Origin: DASUSH01 sp036375215
GTDB taxonomy: Bacteria > Actinomycetota > Thermoleophilia > Solirubrobacterales > 70-9
Direction: 5' to 3'
NCBI GenBank assembly: GCA_036375215.1
Contig: DASUSH010000005.1
Coordinates: forward strand, 1-26,268
Length of the DNA stretch: 26,268 nt
Below the pieces are notes generated by a model. That model searched no databases, was not told where the DNA came from, and saw only the letters and a program-made list of their open reading frames with translations. The stretch's first letter is position 1; every line of letters begins with the position of its first letter. The translations under genes and the position numbers were made by a program. This document shows, one piece after another, positions 14,865 to 22,415 of this stretch.

Positions 14865-17320
14865 CGCCTCGGGCGCAGGCGCTTCACCTTCTCCACCGCC
14901 TTCGCCTTCCGCACCTCGCCGGCGCAGAAGGGCGGGTCGACCCATTCCTTCGCGGAGAACATCCGGGTCTGGTCGGCGTAGTAGGGGGACCTCGGGTTGG
15001 TCGAGAGCGAGTAGGTGAGGATCGAGCGGTCGTCGGGGCAGCCGTCGGTGAAGCTCGTGACCATGACGATGCTCGAGCCGTGCTGGACCTCGCGGAAGCC
15101 GCTGCCGTTCCAGGGGGCGCTGATCGCGTTGAAGACGCCGATCGGGTCGCCGGGGCCACCGTGGATCGGGATCTTTTCATCGCCTCGCACCGTGAACTGG
15201 TAGTCGCGAAGCGCCGCGTCGAGTGGGATGCCGGCGCCGCGCAGGTCGTCGACGGCGTCGGCGAGCGCCGCCCGCACCGCGGGGCTCGAGCTGTTCAGGC
15301 CGTTCGGCGTGTTGACCGCGTCGGCCGGGCTGAACGGCGTCGAGTACGGGCTGGCCGGCGGGCCTCCGGCCGGCGCCGGGGAGCCGAGCGCGCGCGAGGC
15401 GAAGCGGCGGAAGAGGATCGCGCCCTTCGAGTCGAGGTCGTCGCGGCCGTCCCAGGCGGCGAGGACCGGGCAGGCCTCGCTCACGTCGACCGGGCCCGAG
15501 GTGCCCGTCAGGCTCGGGTTCGCCTCGCACATCGCGACCAGCTCGTCCTGCCAGAGCTCGCCCGCGTACTGGCGGTTGTTGAAGACGACGTCCTGGAGCT
15601 GCTGCCGGGTAAATCCCCGGCCCTCGTACTCGTCGGTGCCGGCGATCCGCTGCTGGACCATGAGCAGGCCGAGCCGCGTGCGCAGCGAGCTCTCGGTGCG
15701 CTCGTCGCCGATGATCCGGGCGAAGCCCTCGAGCGGCTGCTCGGGGTTCGAGAGCCAGTAGCTGTCGTTCGAGTTCGTCACGTAGTCGTCGCGGAAGAGG
15801 TGGGGCTCGTGCGAGGGGCCGAAGGTGCCGGGGGCGACGGCGTCCGGATCGGAGTCCCAGTTGCACTCCGAGCGCGAGCCGTCGAGCACGGGCAGCCCGA
15901 GCAGGTTGGTCGCGGCGACGCCCAGCGCCGTGTTGCAGCTCGCCGTCTTCGAGTTCGGCACGGCCGGGATCGCGCCGATGTCGGCGTAGAGCGCCTTGCC
16001 CTTCGAGTCCGCGGCGATCGTGTTGACCCACGGGATCCCCTGGTAGGTGCGAAGGATCTCGTGGAGCTCCTTCGTGGACCGGGCGCGGTCGGTCTCGAAG
16101 AAGTGATTGAGGTAGCGCAGGTTCTCGGCGTTCACGTCGCCCATCGCGTAGGCGGTCGTCGGCGTCCAGGGGAAGAGCGGCAGGCCGAGCAGCGAGGTGA
16201 ACACCGGGCCGTACTCGGTGTTCCACAGCGTCCGCGTCTCTTCGGCCAGCGAGCCGTCGGCCTGGCGGACGTCGACGGTCACCTCGTCGGAGGTCATCTG
16301 CCGCGGCTGGCCGTCGACGAGATAGGTCGTCGGCGAGCCCGGCACCAGGCGCAGCTCGAAGGGCGTGAAGCGGAACGCGGTCGAGACCGTATGGCTCCAG
16401 GCCAGCTTCCGGGTGTGGCCGATCAGCACCGCGGGGACGCCGAAGAGGCTGGCGCCCGAGACGTTCAGCTTGCCGGGGACACGGACGTGGGCCTGGTAGA
16501 AGCGCTCGGTCCCGAACCAGGGGAAGTGCGGGTTGCCGAGCACCATGCCGCGGCCGTTCTGCGTCGCCTCCTTGCCGAGCCCGTAGGCGTTCGAGCCCAG
16601 CGTCGACTCATTCATCGCCGCGTCGAGCTCGCCGAGCATCTCCTCCTCGGCGGGGCTGACCTCGGCGGCGGCTTCGCCCTCTTCGCGGCCGACCGCCGGC
16701 GTCGGCGGCGCCGCGGTCGCGATCCCGTCGACGGCGACGGTCTGGCTCGCGAGCAGGCCGAGCTGGTAGAAGCGGCGGTATGCGTCGAGCTCGGTGATCG
16801 GCTTCACCCACTCGGCGCCGCGGCAGGCCGGGTCGGTGATCCCGTCGACGCCCGTCTTCCTCAGGTAGGCGTTGTAGCCGGCGACGTAGCCGCGCACGAC
16901 CTTCTGGAGCCCCGGCAGCGGCCCGATCGGCGGCGGGCGGTCCATCAGCTCCTCGACCTTGCCGGTGTCGATGATCCGCTGGTAGAAGAAGTCGGAGTCG
17001 AGGTTGTTGATCGTCGCGCCGTTGCCGCGCGACGCGTAATCCTCGTCCGGCCCGAAGTACCGGGCCCGGTCGGCGCGGACGGTGACGTAGTCGTTCGCCA
17101 TCTCGCAGATGTTGTCCTCGGCGAAGACGAAGCCGTAGCCGTAGCCGGCGCCGAAGTAGTTCTCGGAGGTGATGTTCGGGATGCCGCCGGTGGTCCGCTT
17201 GATCGTCACCTTGGCGGCTTTCGCGGCGCTTGCGGGCGCTGCGGTGACGCCGAGCGCGAGCACGGCGGCGCAGGCGGCCACCCCGCCGGCCCCCATCCTG
17301 CCCCTGACCGAGACCCTCAT
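14861..17320 (-). CDS. Secreted penicillin-acylase-family Ntn hydrolase (aculeacin/AHL acylase-like)
   Basis: An 819-aa precursor of the S45 family, which is exported, cuts itself into alpha and beta chains and hydrolyses amide-linked acyl groups. Residues 1-33 are a signal peptide (GGVAACAAVLALGVTAAPASA). The alpha chain has the ITSENYFGAGYGYGFVFAEDN entry region. The predicted new N-terminus is Ser243 in LGSNAYGLG, preceded by a charged linker rich in Glu. Downstream are LGNPHFPW, VLIGHTRKLAWSHTVS, YVTNSNDSYWLSNP and RTRLGLLMVQQR. The closest-sounding relatives are aculeacin A acylase and quorum-quenching acyl-homoserine-lactone acylases; substrate cannot be told from sequence. ATG at 17320, with TAGTCT 9 nt upstream. 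It lies 55 bp after the NTF2-like gene on the same strand. Confidence 0.9.
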   Translation of the reverse strand: MRVSVRGRMGAGGVAACAAVLALGVTAAPASAAKAAKVTIKRTTGGIPNITSENYFGAGYGYGFVFAEDNICEMANDYVTVRADRARYFGPDEDYASRGNGATINNLDSDFFYQRIIDTGKVEELMDRPPPIGPLPGLQKVVRGYVAGYNAYLRKTGVDGITDPACRGAEWVKPITELDAYRRFYQLGLLASQTVAVDGIATAAPPTPAVGREEGEAAAEVSPAEEEMLGELDAAMNESTLGSNAYGLGKEATQNGRGMVLGNPHFPWFGTERFYQAHVRVPGKLNVSGASLFGVPAVLIGHTRKLAWSHTVSTAFRFTPFELRLVPGSPTTYLVDGQPRQMTSDEVTVDVRQADGSLAEETRTLWNTEYGPVFTSLLGLPLFPWTPTTAYAMGDVNAENLRYLNHFFETDRARSTKELHEILRTYQGIPWVNTIAADSKGKALYADIGAIPAVPNSKTASCNTALGVAATNLLGLPVLDGSRSECNWDSDPDAVAPGTFGPSHEPHLFRDDYVTNSNDSYWLSNPEQPLEGFARIIGDERTESSLRTRLGLLMVQQRIAGTDEYEGRGFTRQQLQDVVFNNRQYAGELWQDELVAMCEANPSLTGTSGPVDVSEACPVLAAWDGRDDLDSKGAILFRRFASRALGSPAPAGGPPASPYSTPFSPADAVNTPNGLNSSSPAVRAALADAVDDLRGAGIPLDAALRDYQFTVRGDEKIPIHGGPGDPIGVFNAISAPWNGSGFREVQHGSSIVMVTSFTDGCPDDRSILTYSLSTNPRSPYYADQTRMFSAKEWVDPPFCAGEVRKAKAVEKVKRLRPRR

Positions 17321-17329
17321 CGCCGGGCG

Positions 17330-17335
17330 AGACTA
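17330..17335 (-). promoter_or_regulatory. Candidate -10 element (TAGTCT) for the acylase gene
   Basis: TAGTCT fits TANNNT and ends 9 nt before ATG 17320, in the 55-bp gap after the NTF2-like gene. This would give the acylase a near-leaderless transcript separate from the upstream operon. No -35 is evident. Confidence 0.3.
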
Positions 17336-17375
17336 ACCGCGGCGAGGCGCGGGCGCGCCGGTTCGGATGGCGCGA

Positions 17376-17777
17376 TTACTCGAGCCCCGCCGCGCCGAGG
17401 GCGTCCTCGCGAGTGCGGTAGATCTCGCCGCGGACGATCTTGCCGTCGCGAAGGGTGTAGAGGTATCCCGTCCGCCCGCCGACCTCGATCCCGCTGGCGC
17501 GCCCGACCCCACCGTGCGCGGCGACCAGGAGGACGCGATCGCCGAGACCCCGGGCCTCCTCGATCTCGAAGTGGTAGCCGGGCTCGAAAGTCGCGAACCA
17601 GTTCGCGAACCACCGGCCGACGGCCTCCCGGCCTGTGAAGGTCCCGCTCTCCAGGTAGGCGTCGGGGTGCACGACCAGCTCGACTTCCTCCGCGTAATGG
17701 CTCATCGCGCGCGGGAAATCGCGCTCGTTCACGGCGGCGAACTGGTCGAGCAGGACAGCGACGTTCCCCTGCGACAC
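17376..17777 (-). CDS. NTF2-like/SnoaL-type small protein
   Basis: A 133-aa single-domain protein of the NTF2-like (SnoaL/ketosteroid isomerase) fold. Signs are the N-terminal helix (NVAVLLDQFAAVNERDFPRAMSHY), VVHPDAYLESGTFTGREAVGRWFANWFATF, and the terminal strands (GGRTGYLYTLRDGKIVRGEIYRTREDAL). Members include enzymes and ligand-binding proteins, so no reaction can be assigned. GTG at 17777, 9 bp after the sirtuin stop, so it is probably the last gene of the dehydrogenase-sirtuin operon. Confidence 0.85.
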   Translation of the reverse strand: MSQGNVAVLLDQFAAVNERDFPRAMSHYAEEVELVVHPDAYLESGTFTGREAVGRWFANWFATFEPGYHFEIEEARGLGDRVLLVAAHGGVGRASGIEVGGRTGYLYTLRDGKIVRGEIYRTREDALGAAGLE

Positions 17778-17786
17778 CCCCGCAGC

Positions 17787-18557
17787 CTACGCCTGGTCCA
17801 GCGCGGCGAGCACGGCGGTGAGCTCCTCGACCACGTCGCCGCGCATGCGGACGTCGGCCTCGCCGTCGTAGGGCGTCGGGCCCTGCGTGAGGACGGCGAG
17901 CCTGCCCCCGGCCGCCATGGTCAGCTCGGGCAGGCCGGCGACCGGGTACACCTCGAGCGAGGAGCCGACGCAGACGATCAGCTCGGCGCGCATCGCGAGC
18001 TCGCGGGCCTCGTTCATCGCCGCCTCGGGGAGCAGCTCGCCGAACAGGACGACGTCGGGCTTCACCTTGCCCATGCAGCCCGTGCACTCGGCGACCCCGT
18101 CGTCGCCGAAGAGCGCTTCGACCTCCTCGAGCGGCCAGGACGCCCCGCAGGTCGTGCAGCTCGAGCTGGCGATCGAGCCGTGCACCTCGATCACGCGCTC
18201 CGAGCCCGCCCGGCGGTGGAGCCGATCGATGTTCTGGGTGACGACGGCCTCGACGAGGCCGCGGCGTTCGAGCTCGGCGAGGGCCTCGTGGGCGGGGTTC
18301 GGCCGCTTGTCGGAGAGCGTCTCGAAGCGGGGCCGGTAGAAGTCCCAGAAGCGCTTCGTGTCGCGGTGGAAGGCGTCGATCGTGGCGACCTCGAACGGGT
18401 CCACGTTCTCCCAGATGCCGGTGCCCGGTGAGCGGAAGTCCGGGATCCCGCTGGGCACCGAGATGCCCGCGCCCGTGAGGACGACCGTCGAGCCCGACTC
18501 CCGCAGGAGCCGGGCCAGCTCGGCGGCCTCCGTCGAGGTTGCTACTTGCCCTGCCAC
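17787..18557 (-). CDS. Sirtuin, NAD-dependent protein deacylase
   Basis: A 256-aa Sir2-family enzyme that removes acetyl or longer acyl groups from lysines, consuming NAD and giving nicotinamide and O-acyl-ADP-ribose. NAD site: TGAGISVPSGIPDFRS (28-43) and TQNIDRLHRRAGS (107-119). The catalytic His126 is in VIEVHGS. The four zinc cysteines are Cys134, Cys137, Cys158 and Cys161. KPDVVLFGELLPE and CVGSSLEVYPV complete the family. The GTG at 18557 lies inside the end of the dehydrogenase-hydratase gene (16-bp overlap), so the two are translationally coupled. The class V-type Tyr/Arg desuccinylase pair is not obvious. The overlap with a beta-oxidation enzyme suggests a role in undoing acylation caused by acyl-CoAs. 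Confidence 0.9.
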   Translation of the reverse strand: MAGQVATSTEAAELARLLRESGSTVVLTGAGISVPSGIPDFRSPGTGIWENVDPFEVATIDAFHRDTKRFWDFYRPRFETLSDKRPNPAHEALAELERRGLVEAVVTQNIDRLHRRAGSERVIEVHGSIASSSCTTCGASWPLEEVEALFGDDGVAECTGCMGKVKPDVVLFGELLPEAAMNEARELAMRAELIVCVGSSLEVYPVAGLPELTMAAGGRLAVLTQGPTPYDGEADVRMRGDVVEELTAVLAALDQA

Positions 18558-20539
18558 TTCGGCGTGCGCTTCTGCAGGAACGCCGAGATGCCTTCCTTGC
18601 CGTCCTCGGAGGTGAACGCGGCGGCGAACCCGGCCTTCTCGGCCTCGATCCCCTCGTCGAGGTCGCCCTTGTGGGAGACCTTCTTGACCTGCTCCACGGC
18701 GAGCGGCGCCTGGCCCGCGAGCTTGCGCGCCCACGAGAGGGCCGAGTCGAAGAGCTCGTGGTCGGGGACGACGCGGTTCGCGAGGCCGTGCTCGTAGGCG
18801 TCGGACGAGGTGATCGCGTCGCCGACGAGGTTCATCTCGAGCGCCTTGCCGGGGCCGACGAGCCGCGGCAGCCGCTGGGTGCCGCCGAAGCCGGGGATGA
18901 TCCCCAGCTTGATCTCGGGCTGGCCGAAGACCGCCGATTCCGCGGCGATCCGGAAGTCGCAGGCCATCGCGAGCTCGCAGCCGCCGCCGAACGCGAGCGC
19001 GTTGACCGCGGCGACGGTCGCGATCCGGCCCTGGCCGAGGTCACGCAGGAGGGCGTGACCGGTGTGGATCAGCTCCTCGCCCCCGCTCTCGTCCATCTGC
19101 GTGAACGCCTTGATGTCGGCGCCCGCCGAGAAGACCACCGGCAGCGACGAGTAGACCATCATCGCGCCGACCTCGCCCTCGGAGTTCAGCTTGTCCCAGA
19201 CCGTCTTCAGGTCCTTGATGACCTGCGGCGAGACCGCGTTCATCGGCGGGTTGGCGAGCCAGGCGATCGCGACGTCGCCGCGGGTCTCGACCTTGACCGT
19301 GTCGGTCTGGTCCCCGTCGTCGGGCTGCGGGTAGGCGTAGAACCCCTGGCCCGACTTCAGGCCGAGCCGGCCCTGGGCGACGAGACGCTTCAGTGTCCGC
19401 GGCGGCGCGAAGCGCTCGCCGTGCTCCTCCTCGAGCGCCTCGAGCTTCTCGAGCCAGACGTCGAGCCCCTCGAGGTCGGCCTTCCAGAACGGCGGGAAGA
19501 GCCCGCGGCGCGGGTCGAGCCCGGCCCCGGCCATCATCCCCAGGTCGATCTCGCGGACGGTCGAGACGCCCTCCTCGAGCAGCAGGCACGCCTCGACGAA
19601 GGCCTTCAGCGTGAAGACGTCGCCGAGGTTCTCGGGCGGGTCGGCCTCGCCCTCGATCTGCGGCTCGCCGTCCTTGTAGAACCCGTCCCCGCCCGACTTC
19701 GCGCCGAGCTTGCCCTCGGAGACCAGCTTCTTCATGCCCTCGTGGATGTAGAAGCTGTCGCCGTAGGACTCGTGCAGGTGCTCGGCGACGTGGTTCACCG
19801 TGTCGAGGCCGAGCATGTCGATCAGGAAGAACGGGCCCATCGGCGCGAGGTTCGCCTCGGCGACGGCGGCGTCGATCTTCTTGATCGAGAGCTTGCCCTC
19901 CTCCTGGGCGCGGAAGATCTCGCCGACCGAGGAGTTCAGGATCCGGTTGACGACGAAGCCGGGGACCTCGGCGCAGGTGATCGGCTGCTTCTTGATCGCC
20001 TGGGCGAAGTTGATCGCGGCCGCGACGGTCTCCTCGGAGGTCTCCTCGCCCTCGACGATCTCGATGAGCGGCATCACCGAGGCGGGGTAGAAGAAGTGGA
20101 AGCCGACGACCTTGTCGGGCCGCAGCGTCGCCTCGCCCATCTCGGTGATCGAAAGCGACGAGGTGTTGGAGGCGAGGATCGCGTGGCCGGGCGTCACCGA
20201 GTCGAGCTCGCCGAAGACCGCCTGCTTGATCTCCATCCGCTCCGGGGCGGCCTCGATCACGAAGTCGACGTCGCCGAAGGAGTCGTAGGTCGTCGCGCCC
20301 TCGATCCTGCCCATGATCTCCTCGACCTGGGCGTCGGCCTGCTCCTGGGTCAGCTTCTCCTTCTTGACGAGGCGGGCGAGCTGGCCCTCGGTGACCTCGC
20401 GGGCCTTCTGGAGGCCGGTGTCGACGAACTTCTGGTCGATGTCCTTGAGGACGACGGGGATGTCTGCCGCGGCGACCGCCTGGGCGATCTCTCCACCCAT
20501 CGTGCCGGCGCCGACGACTGCGGCCTTGAAGACGAACAT
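18542..20539 (-). CDS. Fused 3-hydroxyacyl-CoA dehydrogenase / enoyl-CoA hydratase (dehydrogenase first)
   Basis: A 665-aa bifunctional enzyme for two steps of fatty-acid beta-oxidation: hydration of enoyl-CoA, then NAD oxidation of the 3-hydroxyacyl-CoA. Residues 5-185 form the NAD-binding dehydrogenase domain (VVGAGTMGGEIA; catalytic His148 in GFHFFYP). Two dehydrogenase C-terminal domains follow, at about 190-290 and 310-402. Residues about 415-665 are the hydratase/crotonase domain, with the oxyanion-hole segment VFSAGADIKAF and both catalytic glutamates, Glu522 (GGGCELAMACD) and Glu542 (FGQPEIKLG). This order is the reverse of FadB/FadJ and resembles archaeal and some actinobacterial fusions. 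The ATG at 20539 has GGAGG 12 nt upstream, rather far. It overlaps the sirtuin by 16 bp and is divergent from a GNAT gene. Confidence 0.92.
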   Translation of the reverse strand: MFVFKAAVVGAGTMGGEIAQAVAAADIPVVLKDIDQKFVDTGLQKAREVTEGQLARLVKKEKLTQEQADAQVEEIMGRIEGATTYDSFGDVDFVIEAAPERMEIKQAVFGELDSVTPGHAILASNTSSLSITEMGEATLRPDKVVGFHFFYPASVMPLIEIVEGEETSEETVAAAINFAQAIKKQPITCAEVPGFVVNRILNSSVGEIFRAQEEGKLSIKKIDAAVAEANLAPMGPFFLIDMLGLDTVNHVAEHLHESYGDSFYIHEGMKKLVSEGKLGAKSGGDGFYKDGEPQIEGEADPPENLGDVFTLKAFVEACLLLEEGVSTVREIDLGMMAGAGLDPRRGLFPPFWKADLEGLDVWLEKLEALEEEHGERFAPPRTLKRLVAQGRLGLKSGQGFYAYPQPDDGDQTDTVKVETRGDVAIAWLANPPMNAVSPQVIKDLKTVWDKLNSEGEVGAMMVYSSLPVVFSAGADIKAFTQMDESGGEELIHTGHALLRDLGQGRIATVAAVNALAFGGGCELAMACDFRIAAESAVFGQPEIKLGIIPGFGGTQRLPRLVGPGKALEMNLVGDAITSSDAYEHGLANRVVPDHELFDSALSWARKLAGQAPLAVEQVKKVSHKGDLDEGIEAEKAGFAAAFTSEDGKEGISAFLQKRTPKWQGK

Positions 20540-20594
20540 CTGTAGAAAGAACCTCCGGGTCGGGGGCGCGAGAGGGTATCGGAGCGGAATTCGA

Positions 20595-21395
20595 ATGCGC
20601 CAGGAGCTGGAGCGGATACTCGGGTCGGAGATCGCCCGCGACGAGGCCGTCGCGCAGCGGGCGGTCGAGCTCGACGGGCTCACGGCGTTCATCGACACCC
20701 GGATGCCGGACGTGTGGGACGCAAACTACCTGCGGGTCGACCGGCGCGGCCTGGACATCGAGGCGATCCTCGCGGCCGGCGAGGAGAGCCTCGGCGCGGC
20801 GGGCGTCGGCCACCGGGCGATCTTCCCCTACGACGAGCGCGAGGGCGAGCGCCTCGCCGCCGAGCTCGGGCCGCGTGGCTGGAAGATCGAGCGCAACTTC
20901 TACATGGTCCACCGCCGCCCCCCGGATCGCTCGGGTGCGGTCGCCGTCGAGGAGGTCACGCTGGACGCGCTGGAGGATGCACGCCGCGCGTTTCTCGGAC
21001 CCGACCAATCGGACTGGAGCGACGACGAGAGGATCAGCGCCGAGGCGGTCGACCAGTTCCTGCTTCGCGACCGCCTCTACGGCGAGGCGGGGGGCGATCG
21101 CTGGTTCGTCGCCCGCGAGGAGGGCGAGGTCGTCTCCTTCTGCCGGCTGCTCGCCGACGACGACACGGCTCAGGTCGAGGACGTCGGGACGCTGCTGCCG
21201 GCGCGCGGGCGCGGATTCGCCCGAGCGGTGATCCTCGCGGCCGTCCGCGCCGCCCGCTCGGACGGCGATCGGCTGGTCTGGCTATCCGCCAACGCCGAGG
21301 ACTGGCCGCGCAAGCTCTACGAGCGCCTCGGCTTCGAGCTCGCCGGCGGCGACGTCCGCATCTATCTCGATCCACCGGGCTCGCCGCGGGGGTAG
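20595..21395 (+). CDS. GNAT-family N-acetyltransferase
   Basis: A 266-aa protein. The C-terminal half (about 120-260) has the GNAT acetyl-CoA fold: VEDVGTLLPARGRGFARAVILAAV, whose ARGRGFA is the pyrophosphate-binding R-x-x-G-x-A loop, then LVWLSANAEDWPRKLYERLGFE, the usual last helix and strand. The N-terminal half (YLRVDRRGLDIEAILAAGEE, LGPRGWKIERNFYMVHRRP) resembles a decayed GNAT half-domain, as in tandem GNAT proteins. The acceptor is unknown and could be a small molecule, protein or amine. ATG at 20595, with GGAGCGG about 8-13 nt upstream. The gene is divergent from the dehydrogenase-hydratase gene with 55 bp between and ends 3 bp from the convergent SRPBCC gene. Confidence 0.85.
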   Translation: MRQELERILGSEIARDEAVAQRAVELDGLTAFIDTRMPDVWDANYLRVDRRGLDIEAILAAGEESLGAAGVGHRAIFPYDEREGERLAAELGPRGWKIERNFYMVHRRPPDRSGAVAVEEVTLDALEDARRAFLGPDQSDWSDDERISAEAVDQFLLRDRLYGEAGGDRWFVAREEGEVVSFCRLLADDDTAQVEDVGTLLPARGRGFARAVILAAVRAARSDGDRLVWLSANAEDWPRKLYERLGFELAGGDVRIYLDPPGSPRG

Positions 21396-21398
21396 CGC

Positions 21399-21863
21399 TC
21401 AGCCGGCCCGCACCGCGTCCATCACCTCGAGGCGCAGGCGAGCGAGCGAGCGCTGCAGCGAGCCGCGCATCTGCGAGCGGACGAAGAGGGCGTCGGTGAG
21501 GCCGCTTAAGACGCCGCCGCTCGTGATCGCGTACTCGAGCCGCTGCTCGACCCTGGTCGCGCCGCTGCCCTCGCCGGGCTCGATCGAGAAGCGGACCTCG
21601 AGCTCGCCCTCGGACTCGGGGTCCCGGAAGGAGATCCGGTGCAGGGTCCGCGGCTCGTGCGCCAGGACCCGCTCGGTCACCTCCCCTCTCCCCGCACGGA
21701 CCGACTGCCACCGCAGCGTGCCGCCGGTCTCGGGGTAGCCCGAGGAGGACTCGACCCGGGCGAACTGATCGACCCAGGTCGGCCAGGTCTCGGGCTGGAA
21801 GTAGAAGTCCCAGACCTCCGCGAGGGGAGCGTCGATGACGATCGATTCGGCGGCCTTGCCCAC
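21399..21863 (-). CDS. SRPBCC (START-like, polyketide cyclase/dehydrase type) protein
   Basis: A 154-aa single-domain ligand-binding protein. The family opening is clear (AAESIVIDAPLAEVWDFYFQPETWPTWV), then strands including GGTLRWQSV, ELEVRFSIEPG and TRVEQRLEYAI, and the long C-terminal helix (MRGSLQRSLARLRLEVMDAVR) that closes the hydrophobic cavity. The fold binds lipids, polyketides or other hydrophobic compounds; the ligand cannot be told. GTG at 21863. It lies 84 bp downstream of the PadR gene, with a perfect 8-bp hairpin between, so it may be separated from that operon. Confidence 0.88.
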   Translation of the reverse strand: MGKAAESIVIDAPLAEVWDFYFQPETWPTWVDQFARVESSSGYPETGGTLRWQSVRAGRGEVTERVLAHEPRTLHRISFRDPESEGELEVRFSIEPGEGSGATRVEQRLEYAITSGGVLSGLTDALFVRSQMRGSLQRSLARLRLEVMDAVRAG

Positions 21864-21871
21864 GGGGCAGA

Positions 21872-21895
21872 GCCTACGCGGGAGCAGGCGTAGGC
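21872..21895 (-). terminator. Hairpin between the PadR and SRPBCC genes
   Basis: GCCTACGC (21872-21879) and GCGTAGGC (21888-21895) form a perfect 8-bp stem with an 8-nt loop, about 50 nt after the PadR stop. No U-run follows. It could be a terminator of the high-GC kind for the GH31-PadR operon or an operator for the SRPBCC gene. Confidence 0.4.
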
Positions 21896-21947
21896 CGTGA
21901 CTGGTCCGCCCAGGATGCTTGCCTCGATTGGCATTCGGTCGACACGC

Positions 21948-22415
21948 CTAGTCCCCGTAGACCTCGCGCTCGATCAGGGTCACCGAGCGGATCACCGAGT
22001 CGAGGAACGGCTTCAGCTCCGTGCGCAGGCGGCGGTACTCCTTGCGGCCGGCCGGCGTGATCGCGTAGAAGCGCCGCGTGCGGCGGTCGGGGTGCTCCCA
22101 GCTGCCCTCGATCAGGCCCCGGCTCTCGAGATCGCGCAGGAGCGGGTACATCGTGTTCGGGTTGACCGAGATCACGCCCTGGGTCATCTCCTCGATCGCC
22201 TCGATCAGCGAGTTGCCGTAGGCGCGCTCACGGGCGACGAGGTGGAGCACGAGCAGCGGGAAGAGGTCGCGGCGGCGCAGCTCGCCGCCGAAGACGTCCG
22301 AGGGGCGCCCTCCCCGGCGCCCGCGGCTGCCGCGCGTTCGGGCGTCGGCGCGGCGAGCGGTGTCCTCAACCGCTTCGCTTACCGGCTTGCGGCCCTTGCC
22401 CGGCCGCGCGGACAT
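21948..22415 (-). CDS. PadR-family transcriptional regulator
   Basis: A 155-aa protein. The first 45 residues are basic and flexible (KGRK, RGSRGRRGGRP). They are followed by the PadR winged helix: LRRRDLFPLLVLHLVARERAYGNSLIEAIEE, VSVNPNTMYPLLRDLESRGLIEGSWE with the typical TxYPLLxxLExxGLI pattern, and the wing RRTRRFYAITPAGRKEYRRL. A C-terminal dimerisation helix ends in IEREVYGD. PadR proteins usually repress and often respond to small hydrophobic or phenolic ligands. The ATG at 22415 overlaps the GH31 stop as TGATG, so the regulator is coupled to that gene and may control it through the palindrome at 24955. Confidence 0.9.
   Translation of the reverse strand: MSARPGKGRKPVSEAVEDTARRADARTRGSRGRRGGRPSDVFGGELRRRDLFPLLVLHLVARERAYGNSLIEAIEEMTQGVISVNPNTMYPLLRDLESRGLIEGSWEHPDRRTRRFYAITPAGRKEYRRLRTELKPFLDSVIRSVTLIEREVYGD

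Noticed and set aside
15080..17638. 852-codon open frame antisense to the penicillin-acylase-family gene
   Set aside because: Same shadow effect; there are no domains, and the opposite strand carries a complete enzyme with a signal peptide and catalytic serine.
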